Position numbers and translations under genes: made by a program
Assembly (NCBI GenBank): GCA_902826605.1
Contig: CADEFM010000002.1
Location: 346,393 to 410,392, forward strand
Source of the DNA: an uncultured Acidobacteriota bacterium
Lineage (GTDB): Bacteria; Acidobacteriota; Terriglobia; Bryobacterales; Bryobacteraceae
Direction: 5' to 3'
Length of the DNA stretch: 64,000 nt
Notes under the pieces: generated by a model
Told to the model about the DNA's origin: nothing
The model's input: the letters and a program-made list of their open reading frames with translations, nothing else
The model's database searches: none
In this document: positions 1 to 9,214 of the stretch, piece by piece
How the letters are laid out: each line of letters begins with the position of its first letter
Position numbering within the stretch: position 1 is the first letter of the stretch

Positions 1-358
1 TAATTTGCGCGATCAGCGCCGCCGCCGCCGAAGGTTTGGAATGCGCATCCACAACAACCAGATGATCCGAATTGACGAAGATCGCGGCATTGCAGTTTGT
101 AATGGCCGCCGGATGAGCCAATGCAGCAAAGACGCCGTCTGCCACTTTTTCAATATCAAACATCCGTTCGGTGGCCCCTTGCGATTGCGCACGCGCCACC
201 GTGGCGCGGAAGAAGCCCGCTTCCAGCAAGGAGGCCCCAGCCAAGGAGCGGCCTAGCAACTGAAGAAAATCCCGGCGATGAGAATGAGGAACGCCGAGCT
301 GTTCCGGATAAGAGTGGTCGTCATTAGAGCGGTGATGAGTATGCGTATGGCTGCACAT
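1..358 (-). CDS. Tat-exported metallo-beta-lactamase-fold protein, N-terminal part
   Basis: Reading the minus strand from ATG at 358 gives 119 open codons running off the left edge, so only the N-terminus is present. Residues 1-27 are rich in histidine (SHTHTHH, then HSHRR), followed by a twin-arginine-type signal (HRRDFLQLLG) and a hydrophobic stretch ending near ARA. The mature start contains DGVFAALAHP, CNAAIFVNSD and VVVDAHSKP, which resemble the first strands of MBL-fold hydrolases such as lactonases and Zn-dependent amidohydrolase-like proteins. The metal-binding HxHxDH motif would lie outside the window, so the substrate cannot be judged. A GGGGGA ribosome-binding site lies about 9 bases before the ATG. 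The histidine-rich leader before a Tat motif is unusual. The fold assignment is fairly confident; the specific function is unknown. Confidence 0.75.
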   Translation of the reverse strand, partial: MCSHTHTHHRSNDDHSYPEQLGVPHSHRRDFLQLLGRSLAGASLLEAGFFRATVARAQSQGATERMFDIEKVADGVFAALAHPAAITNCNAAIFVNSDHLVVVDAHSKPSAAAALIAQI

Positions 359-421
359 CAATGGCTATCCCCCGACACATATTAGCGTGTTTTCCAGCAC
401 GGCTGTACAGTCATGCCAGGA

Positions 422-1822
422 TCAAATGACCGCAACAATCGCGCATGCACAAATATCGAGCAGGGAATTGAACAAGAACAAATGACGTCCTGTGTCCACC
501 CCATCGAACAGAACCAGAAACAGTGCGAGAAAAATCATACTAGTCAGCGAAGCGCACAGCAAGGCGCCTTGTTTTTTCCGGTACGGTGGTTTCCTGAGAA
601 TCAGAAACCACAACGTTCCCAGTAAGCCAAGCATATAACCAAGATAGACGCGAGGTCTCCACGCGAAGAGTGCCGTCTTCACCGTCGTCCAGACGTCCAG
701 GAAGTGACTCTGGGACCCCGGCGGATATCCTGTCGCGTAGGCGTAGTTGCCGAGTCGGAACTCGTTCCGTCCAATCGTCATGCGCGCCCGCAGCAGCGAC
801 CCTTCGGTTAGAGCCTGCAATAGCGCATGCCACGTTACGCCTGGGTGCCTGGCGTAGTACAGGACCATCTTCGGCACCGTCAGCCGCCGTTCCAGATAGA
901 GCGCGCGCGTTGGATCGTTTAAGGGTGAATGGGGCTCAAAGGCATGCTGGCCGACGTGGGGAAGATACTCCGAACCGATTCCAAATTCGGCGAGTGCTGC
1001 CTCGCGGTTGCTTGAATGCGGCAGGGCGCGATAGAACAGCGCGTTGTAGAGACCTGTGGTTCTGTAGGAAAGCGGCACCGAAATCCACGGCCATGTTATC
1101 GCGATGACGGCGATCAGACAGCACGTGCTACGAGTGAGCGGCGTGGCATTGCTGGCCTCCGCGCTCGGCCGCCACAGGCAGGGAATTGCCGCCAAAGCCA
1201 GAAGTGAATGTTGCGATTTAGACGTGGTAAACAAGATCACGCATATAGCCGCGAGCGCATAGTCCCTGGACCGGCTTGGGCCACGCACAGTGATACGGCA
1301 AATAGCGACTACACTCATCAGCAGAAACACGAAGGATGCGGTATCGAAGTAGAAGCTATTGAACCACGGAAGGTAGGTTGCATTCACAAAGCAAAGCACC
1401 ACGGCCGCCGGCAACAGCTGGCGGCCCAACCGGCCGGAGTGTCTTCGAAGTTGCAATAGACCCGCCAGTGCGGCGAGAAAACAAAGCGAGTAAACGGCTC
1501 CCAGGACGCGCACATCGAAAATTCCACCGGACGCCATCAGCGTCTCCAGGCCCAGGGCTGCAGCCAAGGGTAAATGCGCGGAGGTTGGCATTTCGCTATT
1601 CCAGCAATATCCTGGACCGCGCGCGTATCGAAAGGTGACGAAGTCGAAAAAAGGAGACTCTGCCGGTGCAGCGGGCCCCATGCAATAGCGGCCGATCAGT
1701 TTTGCGGAGTCGCTGGTATCCGCCGTTCCAAGTGCTGGTGGAATATAAAGCTGCCATATTAGGAGCGCCACGCAGAAAAGGAAAACGGCTATTTCATAAC
1801 GGCGTCCTTGCGGAATCATCAT
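422..1822 (-). CDS. polytopic inner-membrane protein, possibly GT-C-like
   Basis: A 466-residue protein with about ten hydrophobic segments spread over its whole length and a first extracytoplasmic loop of about 60 residues after TM1 that contains two cysteines. Size, the long first loop and the topology recall GT-C glycosyltransferases or O-antigen-ligase-like proteins, but I see no decisive DD/ED motif, so this stays a membrane protein of unknown function. The frame stays open upstream to a TTG at 1852; ATG at 1822 (MMIPQGRRYE, directly before TM1) is preferred. It is transcribed in the same direction as the spermidine-synthase-like gene upstream (gap about 110 bases), so the two may share a transcript. 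Confidence 0.7.
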   Translation of the reverse strand: MMIPQGRRYEIAVFLFCVALLIWQLYIPPALGTADTSDSAKLIGRYCMGPAAPAESPFFDFVTFRYARGPGYCWNSEMPTSAHLPLAAALGLETLMASGGIFDVRVLGAVYSLCFLAALAGLLQLRRHSGRLGRQLLPAAVVLCFVNATYLPWFNSFYFDTASFVFLLMSVVAICRITVRGPSRSRDYALAAICVILFTTSKSQHSLLALAAIPCLWRPSAEASNATPLTRSTCCLIAVIAITWPWISVPLSYRTTGLYNALFYRALPHSSNREAALAEFGIGSEYLPHVGQHAFEPHSPLNDPTRALYLERRLTVPKMVLYYARHPGVTWHALLQALTEGSLLRARMTIGRNEFRLGNYAYATGYPPGSQSHFLDVWTTVKTALFAWRPRVYLGYMLGLLGTLWFLILRKPPYRKKQGALLCASLTSMIFLALFLVLFDGVDTGRHLFLFNSLLDICACAIVAVI

Positions 1823-1932
1823 GGGAGCATCATTCTTGTCGATTGAGAGCAAAAGACCATTTTAGGCCAGCCACACGAAGCTGACGATCGGACAGCTTTC
1901 TCATGTGTGCCTGCTGTCATGGAGCCTGTCGG

Positions 1933-4320
1933 CTAGTGTGTCCGAAAGCCGCCGCCCGCGTAGTTGATCGCGTTCATCAAGGACTGCACCGCCGGCGCTG
2001 AACCCGTGAACAAACCGCTGGGACGTGCACGGCGCGACATCAATTCACGATAAATGTCGTCCTGCAAATTAGAGTTGATTCCCCAGCCAGCCATGTATTG
2101 CAGCTTCAGATCCTTATCGCGATTGATAACCGCGTCTTTTAGCCATTCTTCCAGGTCAGCGTGGTTTCCTGCGTACGTGGACAGCAGCGCTTCCACGGTA
2201 CTCACATCGATTTCGCGCAGCGAGGCGATGACCGGCGCGTAGTCAGGCCGGGCCGCGCGGGCCAGGAGTTGGTCGACATTGACGCTGAGAGGTTCCACCT
2301 GACCCAGGAAAACCATGTCGTACCCGCGTCCATCGCGCGTGTTGGCCCAGATGGTTCCGTTGGGAAAGGCATCGTAGAACGTTGCAAGCTCGCTCTTGAT
2401 GGTAGCCATATCAGTTTCATACAGCGGGACGTACAGCGTGAAGTAGCCGCCGGGATTTAGGTGCCGCTTGACCGATTCAAAATATTCTTTTGTGTAGAGC
2501 GCTGCGGTGCCTTTGGCGAAAACGTCCAGCGGGTCCGACGCGATGATGTCGAACTTGTCATTTGTTGTCATCAAATAGTGGCGCGCGTCGTCGAACACGA
2601 CGTGCGTTTTAGGACTGTTGTACACCTCATAGTTCTGCTGCGCGAAATACCGCGTGGATGTCGGTGGAATCACCGGCTCAATCTCGCAGATGGTGATGTG
2701 CTCAATACCCGGATAGCGCGTGAATGTGCCGGCCGAGACGCCCGCTCCAAATCCAATGCCTAGGATGGTTTTCGGATCGGGATGCAGTAATCCCGGCAAG
2801 TGGCCCACCATGCGTTGCAATTTCATGTCGAAATTCAAGGTGGTGGCTTCGATGTGGCCGTTGACGTCGATTTCAATGGAACCGTCAGGCCACTGACCAA
2901 TTGCCACGGAGGAATTGCGGCCCTCCACCGTATAGATAATTTTCGACGCATCGGCGAAGCGCGGCAGCTGCCGGCCGTACGCAATCAATTTGCCTGGAAC
3001 CGGATGGATGGTCCATGCAAGCAACCCGGCCACAACCATTGCAGTGCCCAGCGCGGCTGCCTGCTTCCATGCACGCCGATTCCAGGGCGGCCACAATACG
3101 AACAAGCCACTGAGTGCGGAAGCCACCAGCAGAGCCCGTTGCGTACCTTGGGTGCCGATCCACGGAACCAACCACAGACTCACAACCAGCGCTCCGGCGA
3201 TGGCGCCGAGTGTATTGGCGGCGTACACTGAGCCGACGATCCGTCCGGAGTCGTAATGCTTGCTGCCGGATGCCGCGGCCGCGCAAGCGAGCGGGAAACT
3301 CGCGCCCCACATCAGAGTTGGGGGCAGAATGGCCCACATCGCGCGTACGAAATCGAGTTGAAAGGTGTGCCACGGCGACTGGTAGCGCATAACGTCGATG
3401 GGCCAGAAGGGCAGGGAATCCGTGATCATGTACGAGGTCCACGCGATACCGGCGGTCACCAGGACCTGCGCCCATCCGAGCGCCGCGCGCGGATTCATTT
3501 GGCCCGGCGCGAGCGAGCCAATTCCGCTGCCGATGGCTAGGCCGATCAGAAACACCGCCAGAATAATCGCGAAGGCGTAGACAGTAACGCCGAACAAGTA
3601 TCCGATGACACGCGTCCAGACTACCTCAGCGCCGAGCGCGCACGCGCCGGAGAGCGCGATGGTGAAGTAGATCGGCCAACGGTTCGAAGTGGGCGCATCC
3701 GGTTCACTTTTATCCGGTGTTCGAGCCTCGGGAGTTTTTCGAGCGGCGACCATCAGGCTAACGCCTGCTACCAGCAGATTGATCGCAACCGCTGCATATG
3801 TGGCCACCGACGTATCGTAAACGCGAAGCAAATAGAAGCCAGCGATTAAGCATCCCGCCACTGCGCCAACCGTGTTGGCGGCGTATAACAGACCCCACCA
3901 CGTAGTGTGTTGGGCTTCTACCCACCCGACGATGGCTGGCAGAGAAGCGCCCATCAGGATGGTCGGGATCAACATGCATGCCGCGGCGAGCAGTCCCCGG
4001 AGCAACATTCCGGGAAGTCCCGTCGTAACGCCTGCCAGATATGCTCGGTTCACCAGCGGCAAGATGAATAGCACTAGCAAACCAAAGAGGGCGATGCCAG
4101 TTTCAAGCGCCGCGTAGACGCGAAGCGGATGCGCTCGCGCCCAGCGCGAGCGCGGCAACCACACGCTGCCAATACAGAGTCCTCCCATATAAGTGGCGAG
4201 AAGTATCCCGAGGGAGACAGACGTGGACCCGATCGCCAGTTGCAGCAATTGGTACCAGACCACTTCGTAGATGAGCGCAGCGCAACCGCTACCCGCAAAC
4301 AGGACGAGCAACAAGAGCAT
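1933..4320 (-). CDS. fused membrane / spermidine-synthase-like protein
   Basis: 795 residues. The first ~450 form many transmembrane helices beginning FAGSGCAALIYEVVW, the typical opening of membrane-bound spermidine-synthase-like ('fused MFS/spermidine synthase') proteins; the motif type recurs near residue 225 (GACALGAEVVWTRV), suggesting an internal duplication of the membrane half. The C-terminal ~300 residues are a class I Rossmann methyltransferase/aminopropyltransferase fold: GIGFGAG (nucleotide loop), CEIEP (acidic residue after strand 2), DDARHYL, and SDPLDVF followed by LYTKEYF. Soluble spermidine synthases are about 280 residues, so the membrane half is an addition. Whether it makes polyamines or acts on another substrate is not known for most members of this family. 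The start fits the family N-terminus. Confidence 0.85.
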   Translation of the reverse strand: MLLLLVLFAGSGCAALIYEVVWYQLLQLAIGSTSVSLGILLATYMGGLCIGSVWLPRSRWARAHPLRVYAALETGIALFGLLVLFILPLVNRAYLAGVTTGLPGMLLRGLLAAACMLIPTILMGASLPAIVGWVEAQHTTWWGLLYAANTVGAVAGCLIAGFYLLRVYDTSVATYAAVAINLLVAGVSLMVAARKTPEARTPDKSEPDAPTSNRWPIYFTIALSGACALGAEVVWTRVIGYLFGVTVYAFAIILAVFLIGLAIGSGIGSLAPGQMNPRAALGWAQVLVTAGIAWTSYMITDSLPFWPIDVMRYQSPWHTFQLDFVRAMWAILPPTLMWGASFPLACAAAASGSKHYDSGRIVGSVYAANTLGAIAGALVVSLWLVPWIGTQGTQRALLVASALSGLFVLWPPWNRRAWKQAAALGTAMVVAGLLAWTIHPVPGKLIAYGRQLPRFADASKIIYTVEGRNSSVAIGQWPDGSIEIDVNGHIEATTLNFDMKLQRMVGHLPGLLHPDPKTILGIGFGAGVSAGTFTRYPGIEHITICEIEPVIPPTSTRYFAQQNYEVYNSPKTHVVFDDARHYLMTTNDKFDIIASDPLDVFAKGTAALYTKEYFESVKRHLNPGGYFTLYVPLYETDMATIKSELATFYDAFPNGTIWANTRDGRGYDMVFLGQVEPLSVNVDQLLARAARPDYAPVIASLREIDVSTVEALLSTYAGNHADLEEWLKDAVINRDKDLKLQYMAGWGINSNLQDDIYRELMSRRARPSGLFTGSAPAVQSLMNAINYAGGGFRTH

Positions 4321-4594
4321 GTACGGACCGCTTCACATGATATCGCGATTGACGGGCGTCATCTCTTTTACAAGCTCGCTCGGGGCTCTGGTTGCCACTA
4401 TCGGAAGGCATCGCGCGCTGCGGGAAGACCTAACGTTGCTCCAAGAGTGTCTAAAATGCCGGAGTTGTCCTGAGCCGGGGCTACACGTTCTTCTTGCCTA
4501 TGACCTGTTCCAACGCTGCACGCGACACATGGTCGCGAACGCGATGTGGTGCACCTGCCTTGAATTCATGCGCCTGCTAGACTGGCAACAGATT

Positions 4595-4918
4595 ATGAAA
4601 TTCGCAGCCGTCTTAGTTGCCTTGACCATGTTACTCACAGGGTGCATGCGCAAGCCCACCCCAAAGTCTCCGCCCAAGGAATACATTATGCGCGGCGAGA
4701 TCAAGGCCTTGGACCCCCAGGCGCATCTCGCCACAGTCGCTCACGAGAAAATCGATGGCTGGATGGAGGCGATGACCATGGAATACCCCATCAAAGATCA
4801 AAATGAATTCGCCAAACTGAAAGTTGGCGAAACAATCGAGGCGAAGATCATAGTGTCCGATCTGGAGTACTGGATCGCCGAAGTGAAGGACGCGGCCGAG
4901 GGGCCTCCCACGAAGTAG
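4595..4918 (+). CDS. CusF-like copper-binding lipoprotein
   Basis: 107 residues starting MKFAAV. A short hydrophobic signal ends in the lipobox LLTGC (Cys about 16), so the protein is predicted to be lipid-anchored outside the cytoplasm. The mature part (EYIMRGEIKALDP, MEAMTMEYPIKD, KVGETIEAKI) matches the small beta-barrel copper-binding family related to CusF, where the Met-rich MTM segment helps bind Cu(I). Family knowledge suggests periplasmic copper chaperoning or binding; no efflux pump or SCO gene is adjacent. The frame is open upstream to 4271, but the signal peptide places the start at 4595 (or ATG 4568). The 274 bases upstream, back to the divergent spermidine-synthase-like gene, contain no supported gene. 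Confidence 0.8.
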   Translation: MKFAAVLVALTMLLTGCMRKPTPKSPPKEYIMRGEIKALDPQAHLATVAHEKIDGWMEAMTMEYPIKDQNEFAKLKVGETIEAKIIVSDLEYWIAEVKDAAEGPPTK

Positions 4919-4941
4919 TGGCCCCGCAGGGCGCTTAGGAT

Positions 4942-5313
4942 ATGAAACGCCGTCTTAGGTGGCTGGCTGTACTGACTCTTCCGCTCGCGGGAGCGGGAGC
5001 GCCTCCTAGACAGCCTGTCCGTCCTTATGTGAGCGGATCGTTTGTGGATTTCGATTGCTCGTCCATACCTCCGCGCTTGATATTGCTGGCTGGGAAACAA
5101 CGCATCGCATTTCTGATGGATTCAGTTGAGCGTGTGCGAATCACGGGATTGCCAGAGGCTAAGCAACTGGAGATGGTATGCGGGCCGCAGAAGCCAGCGG
5201 TGGAGATATGGGTGGAGTACGACACGCCATCGGCAAGCCAACGCGGTGTGCGCGGCCTAACTCGCGCGATTCACTTCGAGCCGGTGCCTGGAACGGTCTT
5301 GAAGACGCGATAG
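4942..5313 (+). CDS. small exported protein of unknown function
   Basis: 123 residues with a clear signal peptide (two Arg, then LAVLTLPLAGAGA) and a predicted all-beta mature part including two cysteines (FDCSS and MVCGPQ). It starts 23 bases after the copper-binding lipoprotein in the same direction and may be co-transcribed. Its 3' end overlaps the convergent fdhD gene by 43 bases. I do not recognise the family. Mature-domain wording such as GSFVDFDC and LLAGKQRIAFLMDSVERVRI suggests a folded periplasmic domain instead of a shadow frame. Confidence 0.6.
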   Translation: MKRRLRWLAVLTLPLAGAGAPPRQPVRPYVSGSFVDFDCSSIPPRLILLAGKQRIAFLMDSVERVRITGLPEAKQLEMVCGPQKPAVEIWVEYDTPSASQRGVRGLTRAIHFEPVPGTVLKTR

Positions 5314-6104
5314 TCGCAACGCTCGGGAACCGAATATATATTGAACCGAGCATCGCGGAGGAAACCCACCAGCGTGATGCCAAAACGCAGCGCGGTTTCA
5401 ATGGCCAGGCTGGAGGGAGCCCCCACCGCAGCCACCATCGGAATGCCGGCCATCAAGGCTTTTTGTACGAGTTCAAAACTGACGCGTCCGCTCAGCATCA
5501 AAACGTGTTCGCTCAAAGGCAGGCGGTTTTCCAGGAATGCCGAACCGAAAAGTTTGTCCACGGCGTTATGGCGGCCCACATCCTCGCGCAATGCAAGCAG
5601 ATCGCCGGCCGCATTGAACAATCCGGCCGCGTGGAGACCCCCGGTATGCTCGAACACAGGTTGAGCGGCGCGTAGTTTTTGAGGAAGCGTCGAGAGCGTT
5701 TGAGCGCTGATCTGAAACTGTCCGCGGGGCAGGGCGCGGCAACCTGCAGAACGCAGTGCGTCGATGGACGCCTTGCCGCAAACTCCGCAACTCGACGTCA
5801 CATAGAAATTGCGCGCAAGGTGTTCCCAATCGATGGGTGCGCTGGCGGAAGGGATGATGGTGACGGTTCCACGCTCGTCCTCGGAGATCGATTCAATTTG
5901 ATCGCGGCTTTGTAGAATACCTTCGCTGAGCAAAAACCCGGCTGCCAGCTCGCGATCCTGACCGGGCGTTCGCATAGTGATGGCGACGTCGCGATCACCC
6001 AGGCGAATTTGCAGAGGATCTTCGACCGCCACTAAGTCCTGGCTCGGTTTGGAGGCGCCCTGTTCCACGCGTTCCATCGGGACGCTGAGAATGTTCCTCT
6101 TCAT
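5271..6104 (-). CDS. fdhD: formate dehydrogenase accessory sulfurtransferase FdhD
   Basis: 277 residues, the usual FdhD length. In known systems FdhD moves sulfur from a cysteine desulfurase to the molybdenum cofactor of formate dehydrogenase, which is required for activity. Seen here: the TMRTPGQDRELAAGFLLSEG block, the catalytic CxxC loop (SSCGVCGK, about residues 114-121), the HTGGLHAA and EDVGRHNAVDK segments that bind the cofactor, and the SGRVSFELVQKA stretch. A molybdopterin oxidoreductase (43553-45601) is a possible client elsewhere in the window. A possible 39-residue membrane peptide lies 15 bases upstream. The C-terminus overlaps the convergent exported-protein gene. Confidence 0.95.
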   Translation of the reverse strand: MKRNILSVPMERVEQGASKPSQDLVAVEDPLQIRLGDRDVAITMRTPGQDRELAAGFLLSEGILQSRDQIESISEDERGTVTIIPSASAPIDWEHLARNFYVTSSCGVCGKASIDALRSAGCRALPRGQFQISAQTLSTLPQKLRAAQPVFEHTGGLHAAGLFNAAGDLLALREDVGRHNAVDKLFGSAFLENRLPLSEHVLMLSGRVSFELVQKALMAGIPMVAAVGAPSSLAIETALRFGITLVGFLRDARFNIYSVPERCDYRVFKTVPGTGSK

Positions 6105-6119
6105 GGCCGGGTTCGACCG

Positions 6120-6239
6120 CTACTTTTTCCGCGGATCGCCCTTAGTCGAAAAAAACGCCCAGCGGCTAGGCGGGAATACGAATAGGGCGATCAACCCAAT
6201 TACAAGAAAAAGCACCGCAAGCAAAAAGATAAGGGCCAA
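6120..6239 (-). CDS. 39-residue single-TM peptide upstream of fdhD
   Basis: Minus-strand frame with a TTG start at 6239, preceded by an AGGAGG ribosome-binding site five bases away. It encodes about 22 mostly Leu/Ile/Val/Phe residues (one TM helix) followed by a polar tail with FPPSRWAFF and ending GDPRKK. The stop is 15 bases before the fdhD ATG, so the two would be translated from one transcript. No ATG alternative exists in this frame near the SD. The excellent SD spacing and coherent membrane topology argue it is expressed; short length and non-ATG start argue for caution. Function unknown. Confidence 0.5.
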   Translation of the reverse strand: MALIFLLAVLFLVIGLIALFVFPPSRWAFFSTKGDPRKK

Positions 6240-6454
6240 GATGGCCTCCTGGTCTCAGTGTAAGTCTTTCCACGGCAGACCGCGTGCACGGCAGGATTAC
6301 GTGGAAATACGGCGGATGGCGCAGGCGCGGCACTGGAAACGCCCAAGCTATTGGTACTAAAGTGGGGTTATGCAACCTGGGTGGGTGTGGCGGCATCTAA
6401 ACAGCAGTGCAGGTTTTTCAGTAAATACCGATCTGAAGGGCAAGGCACCAAGCT

Positions 6455-7096
6455 ATGGAGATATTTGGCGATCGTAGTTTCGTCGAAGTTCCAGGGACGC
6501 GAACCCATGAATTGCCGCCTCTGCTTGTACGGATGACGCACGGGGTGCGCAGGCTGGATCGCGTCATGGAGATGGCCAGCACGCTCATCGAACAGGAAGA
6601 TCTGATTCCTCTGCAACCGGATCAGATTAGCGGTTCGAATCCGGATCTTGCGAGTCTCGACGCCCAGCGCCGTCGCATGGATATGGCGGTAAATCTTGTC
6701 GAGCAATACCTAGGTGTCGTGCAGCATTGGCAATGGGGCGATGGGATTCTGGAATGGATTCGCCAATGTGAATCGACGTTCGGAAGCCGGATGGACCTGC
6801 GAAATCTGCTGAGGCCGGACCTGTGGCCGCACGCGGCGCGATCGAGCTTCGTTACTTTGCTCGAGGACAAGGCTGTGCAGACCGGCGGTGTGGAAATCGA
6901 AAAAGCCGTCGGAATGCGCCTGACGTTCCGGCAGCCACCTCCGCTGAAGTGTTTCTCCGAACAGTTTTTGTTTTATTTGCATTCAACAGTCGCGAATTCG
7001 GCTTATCACACTTGGGCGAGCCTCACGCCGAATCCCGTCAGTTCACTGCCGCCGGAACGGTTTGAGTTCCAGGTGTTGAGCACCTCGCTAGAATAA
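6455..7096 (+). CDS. conserved-looking hypothetical protein
   Basis: 213 residues, soluble and without signal peptide. The first half is mostly helical (RMTHGVRRLDRVMEMA, QRRRMDMAVNLVEQYL) and is followed by WQWGDGILEWIR and a Pro-rich segment. I do not recognise a family. It lies 46 bases before the MoxR gene on the same strand, so it may belong to that transcript. The region 6240-6454 upstream holds no supported gene. Even amino-acid composition over the full length supports a real gene. Confidence 0.6.
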   Translation: MEIFGDRSFVEVPGTRTHELPPLLVRMTHGVRRLDRVMEMASTLIEQEDLIPLQPDQISGSNPDLASLDAQRRRMDMAVNLVEQYLGVVQHWQWGDGILEWIRQCESTFGSRMDLRNLLRPDLWPHAARSSFVTLLEDKAVQTGGVEIEKAVGMRLTFRQPPPLKCFSEQFLFYLHSTVANSAYHTWASLTPNPVSSLPPERFEFQVLSTSLE

Positions 7097-7142
7097 ATCA
7101 CTCAGCCGGTTACGAATTGATTTTTCGTTATCATAAAGCTTA

Positions 7143-8105
7143 ATGCGGGAAACGGTTTATAGCCCGCCCATCCCACTTTCCAAACTGGCCGATATTGAAG
7201 GGGTCTTGGGCGAAGCCATTCGAGGCAAGGCGGAAGTCGTCCGCCTTGCCTTGGCGTGCCTGCTCTCCCGCGGCCATCTGTTGATTGAAGATGTCCCGGG
7301 CGTGGGGAAGACCACTCTCGCGCACGCTCTTGCGCGCAGCGTGGATTCCACTTTTCATCGCATCCAGTTCACCTCCGACATGCTCCCCAGCGACGTGCTG
7401 GGCGTCACCATCTACAATGCCCACTCGCAGGAATTCGAGTTTAAACCGGGACCTGTGTTCTCCCACTTTCTGTTAGCCGACGAAATCAATCGCGCCACGC
7501 CCAAGACACAATCGGCTCTGCTCGAAGCGATGAATGAACGGCAGATCACTATTGATAGCCACTCCTACCCTCTGGCCCAACCGTTCATGGTGATCGCCAC
7601 TCAGAATCCCGTGGAGCACCACGGGACTTATCCGTTGCCGGAATCTCAGCTCGATCGCTTTCTAATGCGCATTCGCATTGGATATCCGGACGAAGCAGCC
7701 GAGCGTGAAATCCTGCGTCACAGCGCGGACTCCGGTGCGGAGAGTCTTCGTCCCGTGATTACCGGCGAGGACTTGATTCAATTGCAGGACGCCATCGCAC
7801 GTATTGCTGTGGACGAATCCCTGCTCGACTACATGCTGGCTATCGTGAAGCGCACGCGCGAGCACGAGGCCCTGGCCATGGGGGTGAGTCCGCGGGGCGC
7901 GCAGGCGTTATTCCGGGCATCCCAGGCAATGGCCGCGGTTGAGGGCCGGGACTACGTTACGCCCGACGATGTAAAACGCATGGTAGTGCCGGTTTTCGCG
8001 CACCGCGTGGTGATCGGAGCTCGCGCGGGCGTGGGACGGCAGTCTTCCGGCGCGGCGGAAAAGATCCTCGACGAAATACTCACCTCGGTTGAGGTGCCTC
8101 TTTAG
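7143..8105 (+). CDS. MoxR-type AAA+ ATPase
   Basis: 320 residues, standard MoxR length. Walker A is EDVPGVGKTTLA (about residues 43-54), Walker B/sensor region is LLADEINRATPKTQSALLEAM, sensor 1 is VIATQNPVEHHGTYPLPESQLDRF, and the C-terminal lid contains GVSPRGAQALFRASQA. MoxR ATPases act as chaperones that insert metal centres or activate complexes, usually beside DUF58 and VWA proteins. Here no DUF58 gene follows and ychF comes next (35-base gap), so the partner is not evident. A VWFA protein in the window is far away and of a different, exported type. Confidence 0.93.
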   Translation: MRETVYSPPIPLSKLADIEGVLGEAIRGKAEVVRLALACLLSRGHLLIEDVPGVGKTTLAHALARSVDSTFHRIQFTSDMLPSDVLGVTIYNAHSQEFEFKPGPVFSHFLLADEINRATPKTQSALLEAMNERQITIDSHSYPLAQPFMVIATQNPVEHHGTYPLPESQLDRFLMRIRIGYPDEAAEREILRHSADSGAESLRPVITGEDLIQLQDAIARIAVDESLLDYMLAIVKRTREHEALAMGVSPRGAQALFRASQAMAAVEGRDYVTPDDVKRMVVPVFAHRVVIGARAGVGRQSSGAAEKILDEILTSVEVPL

Positions 8106-8140
8106 AGAGCGCCGCTTGGCAAACAAGCACAAGTTCATCA

Positions 8141-9214
8141 ATGAAAACAGCCATTATTGGCCTGCCCATGGTAGGCAAGACGAGTTTGTTCACGATTCTT
8201 ACCGGCGTGCATGAAGCCGCGCGCGTCGGCACGCAGGAGGTGCGCGTCGGTATCACCAAGGTGCCCGATGAGCGCGTGGACGCGCTCGCCAAGCTCTATG
8301 AGCCGCCAAAGATCACCTTCGCGACGGTGGAATACTTGGATTTCCCGTCGATCTCGAAGGAAACTCTGCGCGAGCCCAGCTATCTGGCGAGTCTGCGTGT
8401 CGCCGACGCGCTGGCGCACGTGCTGCGGGTCTTCGAGAGCGACACGGTTCCACATGAAAAGGGCTCGGTGGATCCCGTGCGTGATTTCGAGGATGTGGAG
8501 ACGGAGCTGATCCTGAGCGACCTGATGGTGGTCGAAAAGCGCATGGAACGCGTCGACAAGGATCGCAAGAAGATTAGGAATCCGGAGTTGGATCAGGAGT
8601 TCGCATTGTTGGAGCGTTTGAAAGCGGAGCTTGAGGCCAACCGTTCTCTGCGCGGTCTGGAATTCAGCTCTGACGACGAAAAGCGCATCCGGGGGTTTCA
8701 ATTTCTTTCGCAGAAACCCATGTTGTTGGTGTTGAACGTCGATGAAAAGGACGCCCCGCACATGCAGGAAGTAGAAGCGCAATACCGCGCGGGCGCCTTC
8801 GCCAACAGACCCGGCACTGCGGTGGCGGCGATCTGCGGCAAGATCGAAGCGGAGCTAGCTGAGCTTTCAGCCGAAGATGCCGCGGAGTACATGACCAGCT
8901 ATGGGCTGAAGGGTTCTGGGATGCAGCGGATGATCACCGCTACGTATGCTCTGCTGGGTCTGATGTCGTTCCTCACAGCCGGTGACACGGAAGTGCGAGC
9001 TTGGACCATCCCCATGAACAGCAAGGCCGTGGATGCAGCCGGCGCTATTCATAGCGACTTCGAAAAGAAGTTCATTCGCGCGGAGGTGGTGAATTGGAAA
9101 GCACTCATCGAACACAACGGTTATCCGGGAGTGCGCGATAAGGGTTTGCTGCGGCTGGAAGGCAAGGAATACATCGTCAAAGACGGCGATGTGCTGGTGA
9201 TCCGGCACTCCTAG
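8141..9214 (+). CDS. ychF: YchF/OLA1-family P-loop NTPase
   Basis: 357 residues. G1 is GLPMVGKTS, close to the YchF GLPNVGKST form; G3-type region is VEYLDFPS; the G4 position reads NVDEKD, matching the altered G4 of YchF proteins that favour ATP over GTP. A long coiled-coil insert (about residues 125-190) and a C-terminal TGS-like domain (VNWKALIEHNGYPGVRDKG, ending KDGDVLVIRHS) complete the architecture. YchF binds ribosomes and influences stress responses. It ends in a hairpin region shared with convergent lnt. Confidence 0.9.
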   Translation: MKTAIIGLPMVGKTSLFTILTGVHEAARVGTQEVRVGITKVPDERVDALAKLYEPPKITFATVEYLDFPSISKETLREPSYLASLRVADALAHVLRVFESDTVPHEKGSVDPVRDFEDVETELILSDLMVVEKRMERVDKDRKKIRNPELDQEFALLERLKAELEANRSLRGLEFSSDDEKRIRGFQFLSQKPMLLVLNVDEKDAPHMQEVEAQYRAGAFANRPGTAVAAICGKIEAELAELSAEDAAEYMTSYGLKGSGMQRMITATYALLGLMSFLTAGDTEVRAWTIPMNSKAVDAAGAIHSDFEKKFIRAEVVNWKALIEHNGYPGVRDKGLLRLEGKEYIVKDGDVLVIRHS

